Assembly: GCF_016623465.1 (NCBI RefSeq)
Contig: NZ_JAEDAJ010000001.1
Location: 78,222-142,221 of the forward strand
Length of the DNA stretch: 64,000 bases
Direction: 5' to 3'
Source of the DNA: Brachybacterium halotolerans
Lineage (GTDB): Bacteria; Actinomycetota; Actinomycetes; Actinomycetales; Dermabacteraceae
In this document: piece after piece, positions 1-9,910 of the stretch
Layout of the letters: each line of letters starts with the position of its first letter
Numbering within the stretch: position 1 is the first letter of the stretch
The notes under the pieces: model-generated
What the model saw: only the letters and a program-made list of their open reading frames with translations
Told to the model about the DNA's origin: nothing
Database searches by the model: none
Translations under genes and position numbers: made by a program

Positions 1-1004
1 TCGCCAAGCCGCGCTCGTCGGACATCGAGACCCGCGACGGCCTCACCCTGCCCACCTACCGCGGCGACGCCGTCAACGGCTTCGATTTCACCCCCGAGGC
101 GCGCCGCCCCGATCCGCAGCGCCTGTGGGAGATGTACACCACGAGCGCCCAGAGCCTGAACCTCATGCGGGCCTTCACCAGCGGAGGCTTCGCCGACCTG
201 CGCGAGGTGCACAGCTGGAACCAGGGCTTCGTGCGCGGCCCCGGCTACGACCGCTACGAGCAGATCGCCCGCGAGATCGACAAGGCCGTGCGCTTCATGG
301 AGGCCATCGGGGCCGACTTCGAGGCTCTCCAGAGCGTCGAGTACTACGCCTCGCACGAGGCGCTGCTGCTCGACTACGAGGAGGCGATGAGCCGCATCGA
401 CTCCCGCACCGGCGAGATCTACGGCTGCTCGGGCCACTTCCTGTGGATCGGCGAGCGCACTCGTCAGCTCGACGGCGCGCACGTCGAGTTCATGTCGCGT
501 CTGCGCAACCCCATCGGCGTGAAGCTCGGTCCGAGCTCGACCGTGGACGACGCGTTGCGCCTCATCGACGCCCTCGACCCCGAGCGCGAGCCCGGGCGCA
601 TCACGTTCATCTCCCGGATGGGCGCGGGGAAGATCCGCGACGTGCTGCCCGGCCTCGTCGAGGGCATGCGCGACGCGGGGGCCACCCCCGCGTGGGTCAC
701 CGACCCCATGCACGGGAACACGATCACCTCGTCCAACGGCTACAAGACGCGGCGCTTCGAGGACATCCTCGAGGAGGTCCGCGGGTTCTTCGAGGTCCAC
801 CGGGCGCTGGGCACGGTCCCGGCGGGTCTGCACATGGAGCTCACGGGCGACGACGTCACCGAGGTGCTCGGCGGCACCGGACACATCGACGAGGCGGGCC
901 TCGAGCGCCGCTACGAGACGCTCGTCGACCCCCGCCTGAACCACCAGCAGTCCCTCGAGCTCGCCTTCCTCGTCGCCGAGATGCTCGGCCAGGACGCCCG
1001 CTGA
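1..1004 (+). CDS. aroG: Class II 3-deoxy-7-phosphoheptulonate (DAHP) synthase, 5' end outside window
   Basis: This enzyme condenses phosphoenolpyruvate and erythrose 4-phosphate in the first step of aromatic amino acid synthesis. The frame is open from base 3, so only the C-terminal 333 residues are present. Family enzymes are about 460 aa, so roughly 130 residues lie upstream of the window. Class II signatures are clear: AKPRSSDIE near the start, then CSGHFLWIGERTRQLDGAH, RNPIGVKLGPSS and DPMHGNT, which carry the metal and substrate ligands. The apparent ATG at 132 is internal. It converges on the kinase gene across a bidirectional terminator. The neighbouring pknL, Rv2175c-like and polyprenyl synthase genes match the M. 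tuberculosis aroG locus. Identification is secure; regulation cannot be judged because the promoter is missing. Confidence 0.95.
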   Translation, partial: AKPRSSDIETRDGLTLPTYRGDAVNGFDFTPEARRPDPQRLWEMYTTSAQSLNLMRAFTSGGFADLREVHSWNQGFVRGPGYDRYEQIAREIDKAVRFMEAIGADFEALQSVEYYASHEALLLDYEEAMSRIDSRTGEIYGCSGHFLWIGERTRQLDGAHVEFMSRLRNPIGVKLGPSSTVDDALRLIDALDPEREPGRITFISRMGAGKIRDVLPGLVEGMRDAGATPAWVTDPMHGNTITSSNGYKTRRFEDILEEVRGFFEVHRALGTVPAGLHMELTGDDVTEVLGGTGHIDEAGLERRYETLVDPRLNHQQSLELAFLVAEMLGQDAR

Positions 1005-1046
1005 GGACCGCGGATCGCGCCGGGCGTCGCTGAACGACACGGCAGG

Positions 1047-1088
1047 ACGGCAGGAGGGCCGGCGGGGAGCCGTCGGCCCTCCTGCCGT
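1047..1088. terminator. Bidirectional hairpin between convergent aroG and pknL
   Basis: Perfect 15-bp inverted repeat with arms 1047-1061 and 1074-1088 and a 12-nt loop, lying between the two convergent stop codons. It ends 2 bp before the pknL stop, so it can serve both genes. No clear T-run follows, as is usual in high-GC actinobacteria. Confidence 0.8.
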
Positions 1089-1089
1089 C

Positions 1090-3192
1090 TCAGAACACCG
1101 AGATCGTGATGGTCGAGCCCTTCGCGGCCTTCTCGCCGCCGTTGGTCGACTGCGCGTAGACGGTGCCCAGCACGGGCGCTCCGCGGTCGTACTGGACCTT
1201 GGGCGTGAAGCCGGCCTTCGTCAGGGCCGCCTTCGCGTCCTTCTCGCTCTTGTTGAAGACGTTCGGCACCTTCACCATCTCCGGTCCCGAGGAGATCACG
1301 AGCTGCACCGTGTCCCCGCGGTGCCCGCTGCCGCCCGCCGGCGACTGGGAGGCGACCTTGCCCTTGGCGACGTCCGAGTGCTTCGTGGACGTGGTCACGG
1401 TGAAGCCCGCGTCCTCGAGGGCGCTGCGCGCCTGGTCCTCGCTGCGCCCGGTCTGGTCCGGGATCGAGATCGGCACGCGGCCCTTGGAGACGACCACGTG
1501 CATTTCGCCGCCCTCGGGGAGGGCGTCCTGCGCCGCGGACTGGGAGATCACCTGGCCGGAGGGCACCTTCTCGGAGTATTCGCCCTCGTCCTGGACGAGG
1601 GTGAGCCCCTGGTCCTCGACGGCCTTCTTCGCGTCCGCGAGGCTCTTCCCGGTGACGGTGGGGACGGGGAACGTCTGCACGCCCTTGGAGACGACGAGCT
1701 TCACGCTCTCGTCCCTCTTCAGGAGGGTCCCGGCCGCGGGGGTCGAGGAGATCACGTGCCCGGCGGGCACGGAGTCGCTGAACGCCTCGCTCGTGGCCGT
1801 CTCGAGGTCCTGCGAGGTGAGGGAGGCGTCGGCCGCATCGAGGTCGGTGCCCGCGAGGGCGGGGACGGTGCGATCCCCACCGGGCCCCTCGTGCAGGTAC
1901 CAGTGGCCGGCGCTCGCTCCGCCCGCGGCGAGCGAGCCGACGACGGCGAGCACGGCCGCCGCCCGCAGACCGCGCGAGGTGCCGCGCAGCGGCCGGTCGA
2001 GATGCCGGCCGCGGCGCGGGCGCACCGCGGGGAGGGCCACCTCGCGGGACGACGCTCCGGCGTCCTCCGTGGAGGATGCGTCGTCCTCTCCGTGCTGGTC
2101 GACCCGGGCCGGTCCGTCCTCGTCGTCCGCGGCCGTGTCCGCATCGCCCCCATCTGCGGCGCCCCCGTCGGCGGCGCCCCCGCCCGCGTCCGGAACGTGG
2201 TCCGCCTCGAGACGGGCGGCGAGCGGGAAGGCGCGGGCGGCGGCCTCGCCGGCGAGGTCAACGTCGTCCAGGTGCGCGGTCAGGCGCGGCACGTCCTGGG
2301 TGTCGACGTCGTGGAGCTCGGACGGCGCGGCGTCGAGCACCGCGGCGGGCAGGGTGCGCAGGAGGTCGCGGACGCCCGCGAGCAGATCACCGGCCCCACG
2401 GGGCCGGTGCTGCGGATCGCGCGCGCACGCCCAGGTCACCAGGGAGTCCACCTCGCGGGGGACGGTCGAGACCCGGGCCGACGGCGCGGGCATGTCCTCG
2501 TGCACGTGCTGGAAGGCGATGTGCACCGCCTGCTCGCCGGTGTACGGCTGGACGCCGGTGAGCATCTCGTAGAGGACCACGCCCAGCGAGTACAGGTCGC
2601 TGCGCGCATCGCAGTGCCCGCGGGTGACGACCTCGGGGCTGATGTAGGCGACGGTCCCCAGCAGGGTGCTGCTGGCCGAGGTGTTCGCGGTGCCGATGGC
2701 GCGCGCCAGCCCGAAGTCGGCGACCTTCACCGATCCGCCGGGGGCGAGCAGGATGTTCTCGGGCTTGATGTCGCGGTGCACGATGCCCGCGGTGTGCGCG
2801 GCGTCGAGCGCCTCGAGGATCTGCTCGGTGTCCTCGAGGGCCTCGCGCACGGTCAGCCGCCCGGCCTCGGTGATGCGGTTGCGCAGCGTCCCGCCCTCGA
2901 TGAGCTCCATCGAGAGGTAGATGCGGTCCCCGTCCTCGCCCTGGTCGAACACTCCGACCACGTGCGGATGGGCGAGCCGGGCCGCGCTGCGGGCCTCGCG
3001 GGCGAAGCGGCGGCGGAACTGCTCGTCGACGGCGAGGTGCGGATGCATGATCTTGAGGGCCACGGTGCGGTCAAGACGTTCGTCATGTCCGCGATAGACC
3101 GTGGCCATACCGCCGCGGGCGATCAGCTCCTCGACGGCATAGCGGTCGTCGAGGAGCACGCCGGTGTCAGGGGAAGTGGCAGGCGCGCTCAC
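1090..3192 (-). CDS. pknL: Membrane Ser/Thr protein kinase with four PASTA domains (PknL/PknB type)
   Basis: The predicted 700-aa protein has a cytoplasmic Hanks-type kinase domain at about residues 17-275, with glycine loop ARGGMATVY, catalytic HRDIKPEN, DFGLA and an activation loop containing TSASSTLLGT. An acidic low-complexity linker follows, then one membrane span near 415-440 and four extracellular PASTA repeats to the C-terminus. PASTA domains bind peptidoglycan fragments or lipid II, so it probably links cell-wall state to phosphorylation. The GTG at 3192 is chosen because a TACAGT -10 box ends 7 nt before it. This gives a leaderless start; the frame also allows GTG at 3228. Next to an Rv2175c-like protein, a polyprenyl synthase and aroG, as around M. 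tuberculosis pknL. Kinase assignment is certain; the pknL name rests on synteny. Confidence 0.9.
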   Translation of the reverse strand: MSAPATSPDTGVLLDDRYAVEELIARGGMATVYRGHDERLDRTVALKIMHPHLAVDEQFRRRFAREARSAARLAHPHVVGVFDQGEDGDRIYLSMELIEGGTLRNRITEAGRLTVREALEDTEQILEALDAAHTAGIVHRDIKPENILLAPGGSVKVADFGLARAIGTANTSASSTLLGTVAYISPEVVTRGHCDARSDLYSLGVVLYEMLTGVQPYTGEQAVHIAFQHVHEDMPAPSARVSTVPREVDSLVTWACARDPQHRPRGAGDLLAGVRDLLRTLPAAVLDAAPSELHDVDTQDVPRLTAHLDDVDLAGEAAARAFPLAARLEADHVPDAGGGAADGGAADGGDADTAADDEDGPARVDQHGEDDASSTEDAGASSREVALPAVRPRRGRHLDRPLRGTSRGLRAAAVLAVVGSLAAGGASAGHWYLHEGPGGDRTVPALAGTDLDAADASLTSQDLETATSEAFSDSVPAGHVISSTPAAGTLLKRDESVKLVVSKGVQTFPVPTVTGKSLADAKKAVEDQGLTLVQDEGEYSEKVPSGQVISQSAAQDALPEGGEMHVVVSKGRVPISIPDQTGRSEDQARSALEDAGFTVTTSTKHSDVAKGKVASQSPAGGSGHRGDTVQLVISSGPEMVKVPNVFNKSEKDAKAALTKAGFTPKVQYDRGAPVLGTVYAQSTNGGEKAAKGSTITISVF

Positions 3193-3199
3193 GAGGCTC

Positions 3200-3205
3200 A
3201 CTGTA
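3200..3205 (-). promoter_or_regulatory. -10 box of pknL, leaderless
   Basis: TACAGT on the minus strand, followed by 7 nt and then GTG at 3192. No Shine-Dalgarno sequence can fit, so the transcript probably begins at the start codon. Confidence 0.55.
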
Positions 3206-3299
3206 CGGCCGTGCGTGCACCGCGCCACGCAGCGACACGAGCACTCAGGATGCGCTCAGGCTGTCGGCCGGAGCCCGCGGGCCGTGGCACCCTTGAGGG

Positions 3300-3677
3300 G
3301 TGAGCGCACAGCACGAGACCCCCGAGTCCTCCCTGGACGATCTGATCGGCAGCTGGCTGCCGCTGCCCGACGCGGCCGAGGAGCTCGGCGTCGAGGTGTC
3401 GGCCGTGCGGCGCATGGTCGACGACGGCTCGCTCGTCGAGATCCGCCGTGGTACGCCGAAGGTCCGCTGCGTGCCCGCCGAGCTCATCAAGGACGGCGAG
3501 CTCACGCCCTACGTCGCGGGCACCATCACCGTGCTGCGCGACGCGGGCTTCTCGGACGAGGAGCTGCTGCGCTGGCTCTTCACCCCGGACGACTCCCTGC
3601 CCGGCCGTCCCATCGACGAGCTGCGCGCCGGCCGACGCGGAGAGGTCCGCCGCCGCGCCCAGGCGCTCGGCTTCTGA
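3300..3677 (+). CDS. Rv2175c-like winged-helix DNA-binding protein
   Basis: A 125-aa soluble protein divergent from the kinase. The N-terminal half contains a helix-turn-helix stretch (LPDAAEELGVEVSAVRRMVDDG). It is followed by a basic beta element and a C-terminal helical part ending RRRAQALGF. Length, the SWLPLPDAAEELG start and position beside a PASTA kinase match M. tuberculosis Rv2175c, which is a DNA-binding substrate of PknL phosphorylated near its N-terminus. Here Thr/Ser residues (HETPESS) are present near the N-terminus and could play that role, but this is inference. The start is GTG at 3300. The purine run GAGGG sits too close to be a normal ribosome-binding site, so the start is moderately certain. 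DNA targets are unknown. Confidence 0.8.
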   Translation: MSAQHETPESSLDDLIGSWLPLPDAAEELGVEVSAVRRMVDDGSLVEIRRGTPKVRCVPAELIKDGELTPYVAGTITVLRDAGFSDEELLRWLFTPDDSLPGRPIDELRAGRRGEVRRRAQALGF

Positions 3678-3754
3678 TCCGATCGGGGGCTGCCGCCCGG
3701 GTCCCACGCTGCGGGGAGCCCGCGCCCGCGTGGCGCGCCGGCTCTCGGTCGCTC

Positions 3755-4903
3755 CTAGCGGCCGACGTCGAGGCCGGTGAGCTCGGTCGCCGCACGGCCG
3801 AGTCGTGCGAGGCCCTCGCGCCCCTCCTCCTCGAGGCCGGGAGCGTCGGCGAGCACCGCCTCTGCGCGCGCTGACAGCGCGCGGATGTCCGCGGCGACGG
3901 AGGAGACCGCGCCCGTCGAGCGCATGAGGTCGCGGACGGCCTCGATCTCGTCGTCGTCGGCGTCCTCGCGCCCCACCACCCGGTCCAGCAGGTCCAGCCC
4001 CCGTGCGTCCTGGCGGGCCGACGCGGCCGACCGCGTGCGCGCGAGGAGGACGGTGCGCTTGCCCTCGCGGACGTCGCCTCCGGTGGGCTTGCCCGTCGCG
4101 TGCTCGTCGCCGACCACGCTGAGCAGGTCGTCGCGCAGCTGGAAGGCCGTGCCGACCGCCTCCGACCAGGCGTCGAGCCGTTCGCGCACCGCGGCGTCCG
4201 CGCCCTGCTGCGCGGCACCCATGAGCACCGGGCGCCGCACGGAGTAGGAGACCGTCTTCCAGCGGATCACGGCGAGCGCCGCCGCCTCGTCGTCGGCGGG
4301 GGAGCGGAAGCCTCCCTCCTGATGCAGGACGTCGAGGAACTGGCCGGTCATGACCTCCGTCGCGAGCGAGGAGAACTGGGCGCGCGCGTCCCGCATGCGC
4401 GCCTGCGCCCCGGGGACGGCGTCGACATCCGCGAGGTCGCGCGCCCAGCTCAGCGCGAGATCGCCGAGGATGATCGCGACGGCGCCGCCGAAGCGCTCCG
4501 CCTCGCCGCGCAGTCCCTCGGCGCGATGCCGATCCGCCATCTCCACATGCACGGCGGGGCGGCCGCGACGGGTGGGGGAGCGGTCGATGAGGTCGTCGTG
4601 CAGCAGGGCGGCCGCCTGGAGAAGCTCGATCGCGCCGCCGAGGCGGGCCAGGGCGAGCAGCTCCTCCGGGTCCTCGGCCGACGTCGAGCACGCGCGCGCC
4701 GCGCCGAAGCACAGGCGCGGGCGCAGCAGCTTGCCTCCCACGAGGAAGGCGCGCAGGGAGTCCACGAGCCCGGCGGCCTCGGGGGCGATCGCCGTGAGCT
4801 GAGCGCGTCGCGCGTCGAGCTCACCGGTCAGCACCTGCTGCAGCACCTCATGGAAGCGCGCGTCGAGCGGGCTCGTGGCGGACGGGAGATCGGAACGGGT
4901 CAT
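3755..4903 (-). CDS. Polyprenyl (geranylgeranyl-type) diphosphate synthase
   Basis: A 382-aa trans-prenyltransferase that elongates allylic diphosphates with isopentenyl diphosphate for carotenoid, quinone or lipid carrier synthesis. The first aspartate-rich motif is intact (LLHDDLIDRS). The second reads QLRDDLLSVVGD, with Ser where many family members have Asp, a variation seen in actinobacterial homologs. GGKLLRPRLC and RRGRPAVH supply diphosphate-binding basic residues. The ATG at 4903 is preceded by AAGGAG at good spacing; much longer upstream readings in this frame are antisense artefacts across DUF4192 and metX. It converges on the Rv2175c-like gene, as idsA2 does in mycobacteria. Chain length of the product cannot be told from sequence alone. 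Confidence 0.9.
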   Translation of the reverse strand: MTRSDLPSATSPLDARFHEVLQQVLTGELDARRAQLTAIAPEAAGLVDSLRAFLVGGKLLRPRLCFGAARACSTSAEDPEELLALARLGGAIELLQAAALLHDDLIDRSPTRRGRPAVHVEMADRHRAEGLRGEAERFGGAVAIILGDLALSWARDLADVDAVPGAQARMRDARAQFSSLATEVMTGQFLDVLHQEGGFRSPADDEAAALAVIRWKTVSYSVRRPVLMGAAQQGADAAVRERLDAWSEAVGTAFQLRDDLLSVVGDEHATGKPTGGDVREGKRTVLLARTRSAASARQDARGLDLLDRVVGREDADDDEIEAVRDLMRSTGAVSSVAADIRALSARAEAVLADAPGLEEEGREGLARLGRAATELTGLDVGR

Positions 4904-4997
4904 CAGGGGCTGCTCCTTCGGCGGGACCCCCAGATCCTCCCATGTCCGCAGGCGGGAGGATCGCGCTCCCTCCTGTCCCGGGTCACCTCGAGGGGTC

Positions 4998-5025
4998 CAT
5001 CGTCCCCTCCCCATCGTCCCCTCCC
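4998..5025 (+). repeat. Two tandem copies of a 14-bp C-rich unit
   Basis: CATCGTCCCCTCCC occurs twice head to tail in the 211-bp divergent region between the polyprenyl synthase and the DUF4192 gene. It may be replication slippage or a repeated binding site; nothing else in that region was recognised. Confidence 0.5.
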
Positions 5026-5114
5026 CGTCGCTCGCCGGTCCTCCCCAGCGCGGACTTGTCCCCAATCCGACCGGCGGCGTGGTCTCGGCGAGCGCAGGCG
5101 GGGACGCTCGGTGC

Positions 5115-6455
5115 ATGAGCACAACCCCTGCCCACCGCGTCCCCTCCGATCCGTCGTCAGGCGCCTCCGCGCGCACCTCGAAGGGGCTCGCTGCGTCGTG
5201 CGCGAGGAGTGCGTCTTCTCCGCCGCCTCCGCCCTCGGTGCCGGACCCGGCGGATCCGCCCCCGCGCACCCTGCGGGCGGACGACCCCTCCGAGCTCCTC
5301 GCCGAGGCGCGCGTGACGCTCGGCTGCGTGCCGCGCGACTGCCTGGTGATGATCGGCCACAGTGGCCGCCGCCTCTCGCCCCTGGCCACGCGCATCGCCC
5401 TGCGGGACGTGGGCGACGGGCCGGGAGGCGTGGACGTGCCGCGGCATCTCGCGCTCCTGGACCGCGCGGGCTGCGACGGCGCCTTCGTGCTCGTGCTCGC
5501 GGGGGACGGATGGGAATCGGTCGAGGAGTCCCGGACCGACGACGCCCGCAGGATCGCCCTGGAGGTGGTGCGCGCGGCGGCTCTGCGCGGGCCCGACGGG
5601 TTCGACGTCCCCGAGGCCTGGGTGGTCTCAGGCGGGTGCGCGGAATCCTTCGCCCTCACCCCGGAGGACGACGGCGCCTTCGCCCTTCGCGTCCTCGAGT
5701 GGCCGGGGCCGCTGACGCACCCTCGTGACACCCTCGTCGGCGTCCAGGAGATCCATGCCGGACGCCGGGTCCCCGAGGACGATCCCGCCGCCGAGCGCGA
5801 GATGCGGATGATCGGGGACGCCCTCCGGGATGTCGCCTCCGGGGAGGGCGTGCCGGGGTCCCGACCCGGCGCCTTCGAGACGTCTGCCCGCTGGCATGCC
5901 CTGCTGGGCGCATTGCGACGTGCGCGCATCCCGGGAGCCGTCGCCGGGGAGGTCCCCGGCACCGGGGAGGCCCCGGGATCCGGGGGAGACGACCTCTCGA
6001 TGTCGCACTGTGAACGGCTCGCCGGGATGCGGGATCTGCTCGCCGCGCCCGACGCCGCGCTCTCGCTCCTGCACGTCCTCTCGGGCCTCGAGGAGGAGGG
6101 CGAGGACGGCGGGATCGAGGGGCTGGTGCGTTTCGTCGCGCGGCTCGCCGCCGACCCTTCGCTCCGGCCCGCATCCCGCATCTGTGCAGGTGGGGAATGG
6201 TTCGAGGCCCTCCTTGCGATGCGGATGGCATGCGAGGGGACGGGGAGCGCCCCGATGGTCGGGGCGAGCGCCGGCGCCTGGACCGCACTGGGGACGGCGC
6301 TCGCCGTCCTGTCCTGGTGGAACCACCGGTTCGCGACCGCCGACGATCTCGCGCAGGAGATCGAGATGCGCGGGGAGGACGAGGTTCTGGCACTCTTCCT
6401 ACTGCAGATCGCCCGCGCCAGGGTCCGCCCCGCCTGGAGGCCCGCGACCGCCTGA
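5115..6455 (+). CDS. DUF4192 family protein
   Basis: A 446-aa soluble protein of unknown function found widely in actinobacteria. Family hallmarks are the start of the domain, DDPSELLAEARVTLGCVPRDCLVMIG, here seen around residues 60-85 as DDPSELLAEA and CVPRDCLVMIG, and a C-terminal AWTALGTALAVLSWWNHRF segment followed by LAQEIEM. The N-terminal 55 residues are a low-complexity Ser/Pro-rich tail. ATG at 5115 is chosen because an in-frame ATG at 4875 would run through the promoter of the divergent polyprenyl synthase. No strong ribosome-binding site is visible before 5115, so the start could be slightly downstream. The role is unknown; lies between a prenyl synthase and metX without obvious coupling. 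Confidence 0.75.
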   Translation: MSTTPAHRVPSDPSSGASARTSKGLAASCARSASSPPPPPSVPDPADPPPRTLRADDPSELLAEARVTLGCVPRDCLVMIGHSGRRLSPLATRIALRDVGDGPGGVDVPRHLALLDRAGCDGAFVLVLAGDGWESVEESRTDDARRIALEVVRAAALRGPDGFDVPEAWVVSGGCAESFALTPEDDGAFALRVLEWPGPLTHPRDTLVGVQEIHAGRRVPEDDPAAEREMRMIGDALRDVASGEGVPGSRPGAFETSARWHALLGALRRARIPGAVAGEVPGTGEAPGSGGDDLSMSHCERLAGMRDLLAAPDAALSLLHVLSGLEEEGEDGGIEGLVRFVARLAADPSLRPASRICAGGEWFEALLAMRMACEGTGSAPMVGASAGAWTALGTALAVLSWWNHRFATADDLAQEIEMRGEDEVLALFLLQIARARVRPAWRPATA

Positions 6456-6470
6456 GGCGGCCCGGGGCCG

Positions 6471-6497
6471 CTCGCCCGGCGGACGGCGCCGGGCGAG
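6471..6497 (+). terminator. Hairpin after the DUF4192 gene
   Basis: Perfect 10-bp stem with arms 6471-6480 and 6488-6497 and a 7-nt loop, starting 16 nt after the DUF4192 stop and 43 nt before metX. The short gap and lack of extra helices argue against a SAM riboswitch for metX. Confidence 0.6.
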
Positions 6498-6539
6498 AGC
6501 ACGGAACCCGACCACCACGACACCTGGAGGGCGCATCGC

Positions 6540-7724
6540 ATGACCGCCTCGACCGCCCCGAGCACGTCGGCCGCTCCGGCGGGATCGCCGGCCCACGGCT
6601 CAGGTCCCGAGGTCCCCGCGTCGGGCGCCTGGCGACCGGAGCACGGACCGGGCCACCGGCGCTTCGCCCGGGTCGGCGCGCTCGAGCTCGAATCCGGCGA
6701 GCGCCTCGACGACGTCGAGCTGGCCTTCGAGACCTGGGGCGAGCTCGCTCCCGACGGCTCCAACGCGGTGCTCGTTCTCCACGCCCTCACCGGGGACTCC
6801 CACGTGATCGGCGAGGCGGGGCCCTCCCACGCGACGGCCGGTTGGTGGAGCGATCTCGTGGGCCCGGGACGCGCGGTGGACACCGATCGCTTCTTCGTCG
6901 TCGCCCCCAACGCCCTGGGAGGCTGCCAGGGCTCCACGGGACCGAGCACCGCCGCCCCTGACGGACGCCCCTGGGGAGCGCGTTTCCCGCAGGTCACCAT
7001 GCGCGACCTGGTCACCGCGGAGCAGCTCCTGGCCGCGCAGCTCGGCGTCGAGAACTGGGCGCTCGTGATCGGCGGCTCCATGGGCGGCATGCGCGCCTTC
7101 GAGTGGGCGGTGAGCGCGCCCGAGCAGGTGGAGCGACTGGCCGTGATCGCCTCGTCCGCCCGGGCGAGCGCCGACCAGATCGCCTGGAACAGCGCCCAGA
7201 TCGCCGCGATCCGCGCCGACATCGGCTTCTACGGCGGGGACTACTACGACCGCTCCGACGGCGAGGGCCCGCACCAGGGGCTCGGCGCGGCGCGCCGCAT
7301 CGCCCACATCACCTATCGCACCGGAACCGAGCTCGAGGAGCGCTTCTCCAACCGCTCCCAGGGGGAGGAGGACGTGCTCGACGGGGGTCGCCACCAGGTC
7401 ACCAGCTACCTCGACCACCACGCGGACAAGCTCTCCCGCCGCTTCGACGCGAACTCCTACGTGCGCCTCGCCGAGTCCATGAGCACCCACGACGTGGGCC
7501 GTGGCAGGGGCGGCACTGCCGCCGCCCTGCATCGCGTGCAGGCACGCACACTCCTGGTCGCGATCTCGAGCGATCGTCTCTTCCCGCCCGAGCTCGTGGC
7601 CGAGGCCGCCCGGGAGATCCCCGACGTGCACCACCACGTGATCGACAGCCCGCAGGGCCATGACGGCTTCCTGCTGCCCCACCCCTCGCTGCGCGAGTGG
7701 ATCGCCGACCTCCTGGAGGGTTAG
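6540..7724 (+). CDS. metX: Homoserine O-acetyltransferase
   Basis: A 394-aa alpha/beta hydrolase-fold acyltransferase that activates homoserine for methionine biosynthesis. The nucleophile elbow GGSMGGM is present around residue 180, after LVIGGSM. ALTGDSHV, GGCQGSTGPS and the DRLFPPEL and GHDGFLL segments carry the catalytic Asp and His and the substrate pocket. The N-terminal 30 residues are an Ala/Ser/Pro-rich extension without domain character. The ATG at 6540 is preceded by GGAGGG about 10 nt upstream. Acetyl versus succinyl specificity is not certain from the sequence, but actinobacterial MetX enzymes use acetyl-CoA. No metY or riboswitch is adjacent. Confidence 0.93.
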   Translation: MTASTAPSTSAAPAGSPAHGSGPEVPASGAWRPEHGPGHRRFARVGALELESGERLDDVELAFETWGELAPDGSNAVLVLHALTGDSHVIGEAGPSHATAGWWSDLVGPGRAVDTDRFFVVAPNALGGCQGSTGPSTAAPDGRPWGARFPQVTMRDLVTAEQLLAAQLGVENWALVIGGSMGGMRAFEWAVSAPEQVERLAVIASSARASADQIAWNSAQIAAIRADIGFYGGDYYDRSDGEGPHQGLGAARRIAHITYRTGTELEERFSNRSQGEEDVLDGGRHQVTSYLDHHADKLSRRFDANSYVRLAESMSTHDVGRGRGGTAAALHRVQARTLLVAISSDRLFPPELVAEAAREIPDVHHHVIDSPQGHDGFLLPHPSLREWIADLLEG

Positions 7725-7827
7725 GCTCCAGATCCAGCCACGCCATCGGCGTCCCGCGGCCGGCAGGCAGGACCGCAGATGCGGGCCCACCGGCCAGGAC
7801 GTCCCGACAGAAGGGTCCGGGTGCTCC

Positions 7828-8235
7828 ATGAGCGTCGTCGTCGGATACTCCCCGTCAGCCCAGGGGGACGCGGCGCTCGCCGCCGCGGCCCGGGAGGCGA
7901 AGCGGGGCGGGGACACCCTCGTCGTCGCGTCCCATGCGTACCACGACCCCGAGGCCGGACGGGCCATCGCCGATGCGGAGTCCGTCGGCGCCGCGATCGA
8001 TGCCCTGGGCATCGCCGAACCGCCGCAGGTCGAGGTCCGCACGGGGGAGGACCTCGACGTGGGCGACTTCCTGCTGCAGGTCGTGCACGAGACCGACGCC
8101 CGCCTGATCGTGATCGGGCTGCGTCGCAAGTCCCGCATCGGCAAGCTCAACCTCGGGGCGTCCGCTCGGCGGGTGGTCCTCGAGAGCACGTGCCCCGTCC
8201 TCGCCGTGAAGCACGCCGACGCGATCGCCGCCTGA
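7828..8235 (+). CDS. Universal stress protein (UspA family)
   Basis: A 135-aa single-domain protein with the Rossmann-like Usp fold. It starts MSVVVGYSPSAQGDAAL and carries the nucleotide-binding region near the C-terminus: VIGLRRKSRIGKLNLGASAR followed by STCPVLAVK. The G2xG9x(S/T) pattern is only partly kept because GLRRKSRIGKLNLGASAR has Leu after the first Gly, so ATP binding is likely but not certain. ATG at 7828 was chosen because it aligns with the family start; the in-frame ATG at 7660 lies inside metX. The gene is followed by a strong hairpin and stands alone between metX and sigA. Its stress role is inferred from the family. Confidence 0.85.
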   Translation: MSVVVGYSPSAQGDAALAAAAREAKRGGDTLVVASHAYHDPEAGRAIADAESVGAAIDALGIAEPPQVEVRTGEDLDVGDFLLQVVHETDARLIVIGLRRKSRIGKLNLGASARRVVLESTCPVLAVKHADAIAA

Positions 8236-8240
8236 GCCCG

Positions 8241-8266
8241 GGGGCCCTCGCAGCACCGAGGGCCCC
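8241..8266 (+). terminator. Hairpin after the universal stress protein gene
   Basis: Perfect 10-bp inverted repeat, arms 8241-8250 and 8257-8266, with a 6-nt loop, starting 5 nt after the stop codon. Confidence 0.75.
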
Positions 8267-8310
8267 GGAGCGCCGCGGATCGCGCCCCTTCGCGGAGACC
8301 TCCGTCACAC

Positions 8311-8337
8311 GGGAATAGATCCCGAGGGGGCGTCGTT
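8311..8337 (+). promoter_or_regulatory. SigH/SigR-type promoter upstream of sigA
   Basis: GGGAATA at 8311-8317 and CGTT at 8334-8337 are separated by exactly 16 nt. This matches the mycobacterial SigH consensus and, as GGAAT-N18-GTT, the Streptomyces SigR consensus. It lies about 150 bp before the sigA start codon and downstream of the stress protein terminator, so it can only drive sigA. Confidence 0.65.
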
Positions 8338-8484
8338 GCACTCCCCGAGGCTTGACGGCACCGCCCCTTCGTGCGCCCTCACGCAGGTATCCTTCGGGTC
8401 GGGTGGTGCATCGGCCCGTGCACCATCGTTCGCCCGCGAGACACCGGTCCGGCCCTGCGAAGGACCGGCGGAAGAAGGAACTCA

Positions 8485-9795
<1,311 letters not shown>

Positions 9796-9813
9796 GCCCC
9801 TCCTCAGCGGTCG

Positions 9814-9846
9814 ACGGCCCGGCACCTCCCGCAGGTGCCGGGCCGT
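9814..9846 (+). terminator. Strong hairpin terminator of sigA
   Basis: Perfect 14-bp stem with arms 9814-9827 and 9833-9846 and a 5-nt loop, 19 nt after the sigA stop codon. Confidence 0.85.
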
Positions 9847-9910
9847 CGTGCACGTCGCGTGCACGGCGCCGCGGACGCACGGCGCCGCGGACGGGGCGTG
9901 AACACCCGAC

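Noticed and set aside
6456..6539. SAM riboswitch before metX
   Set aside because: Only 84 bp with one simple 10-bp hairpin best read as a terminator of the upstream gene; no multi-helix aptamer.
4904..7222. Very long minus-strand reading frame running from inside metX to the polyprenyl synthase
   Set aside because: It is antisense to DUF4192 and metX and is open only because of the extreme GC content; the real start is ATG 4903 with AAGGAG.
8352..8393. TTGACG and TATCCT as an ordinary sigma-A promoter of sigA
   Set aside because: The two boxes are 30 bp apart, far from 17 bp, so they cannot form one promoter.
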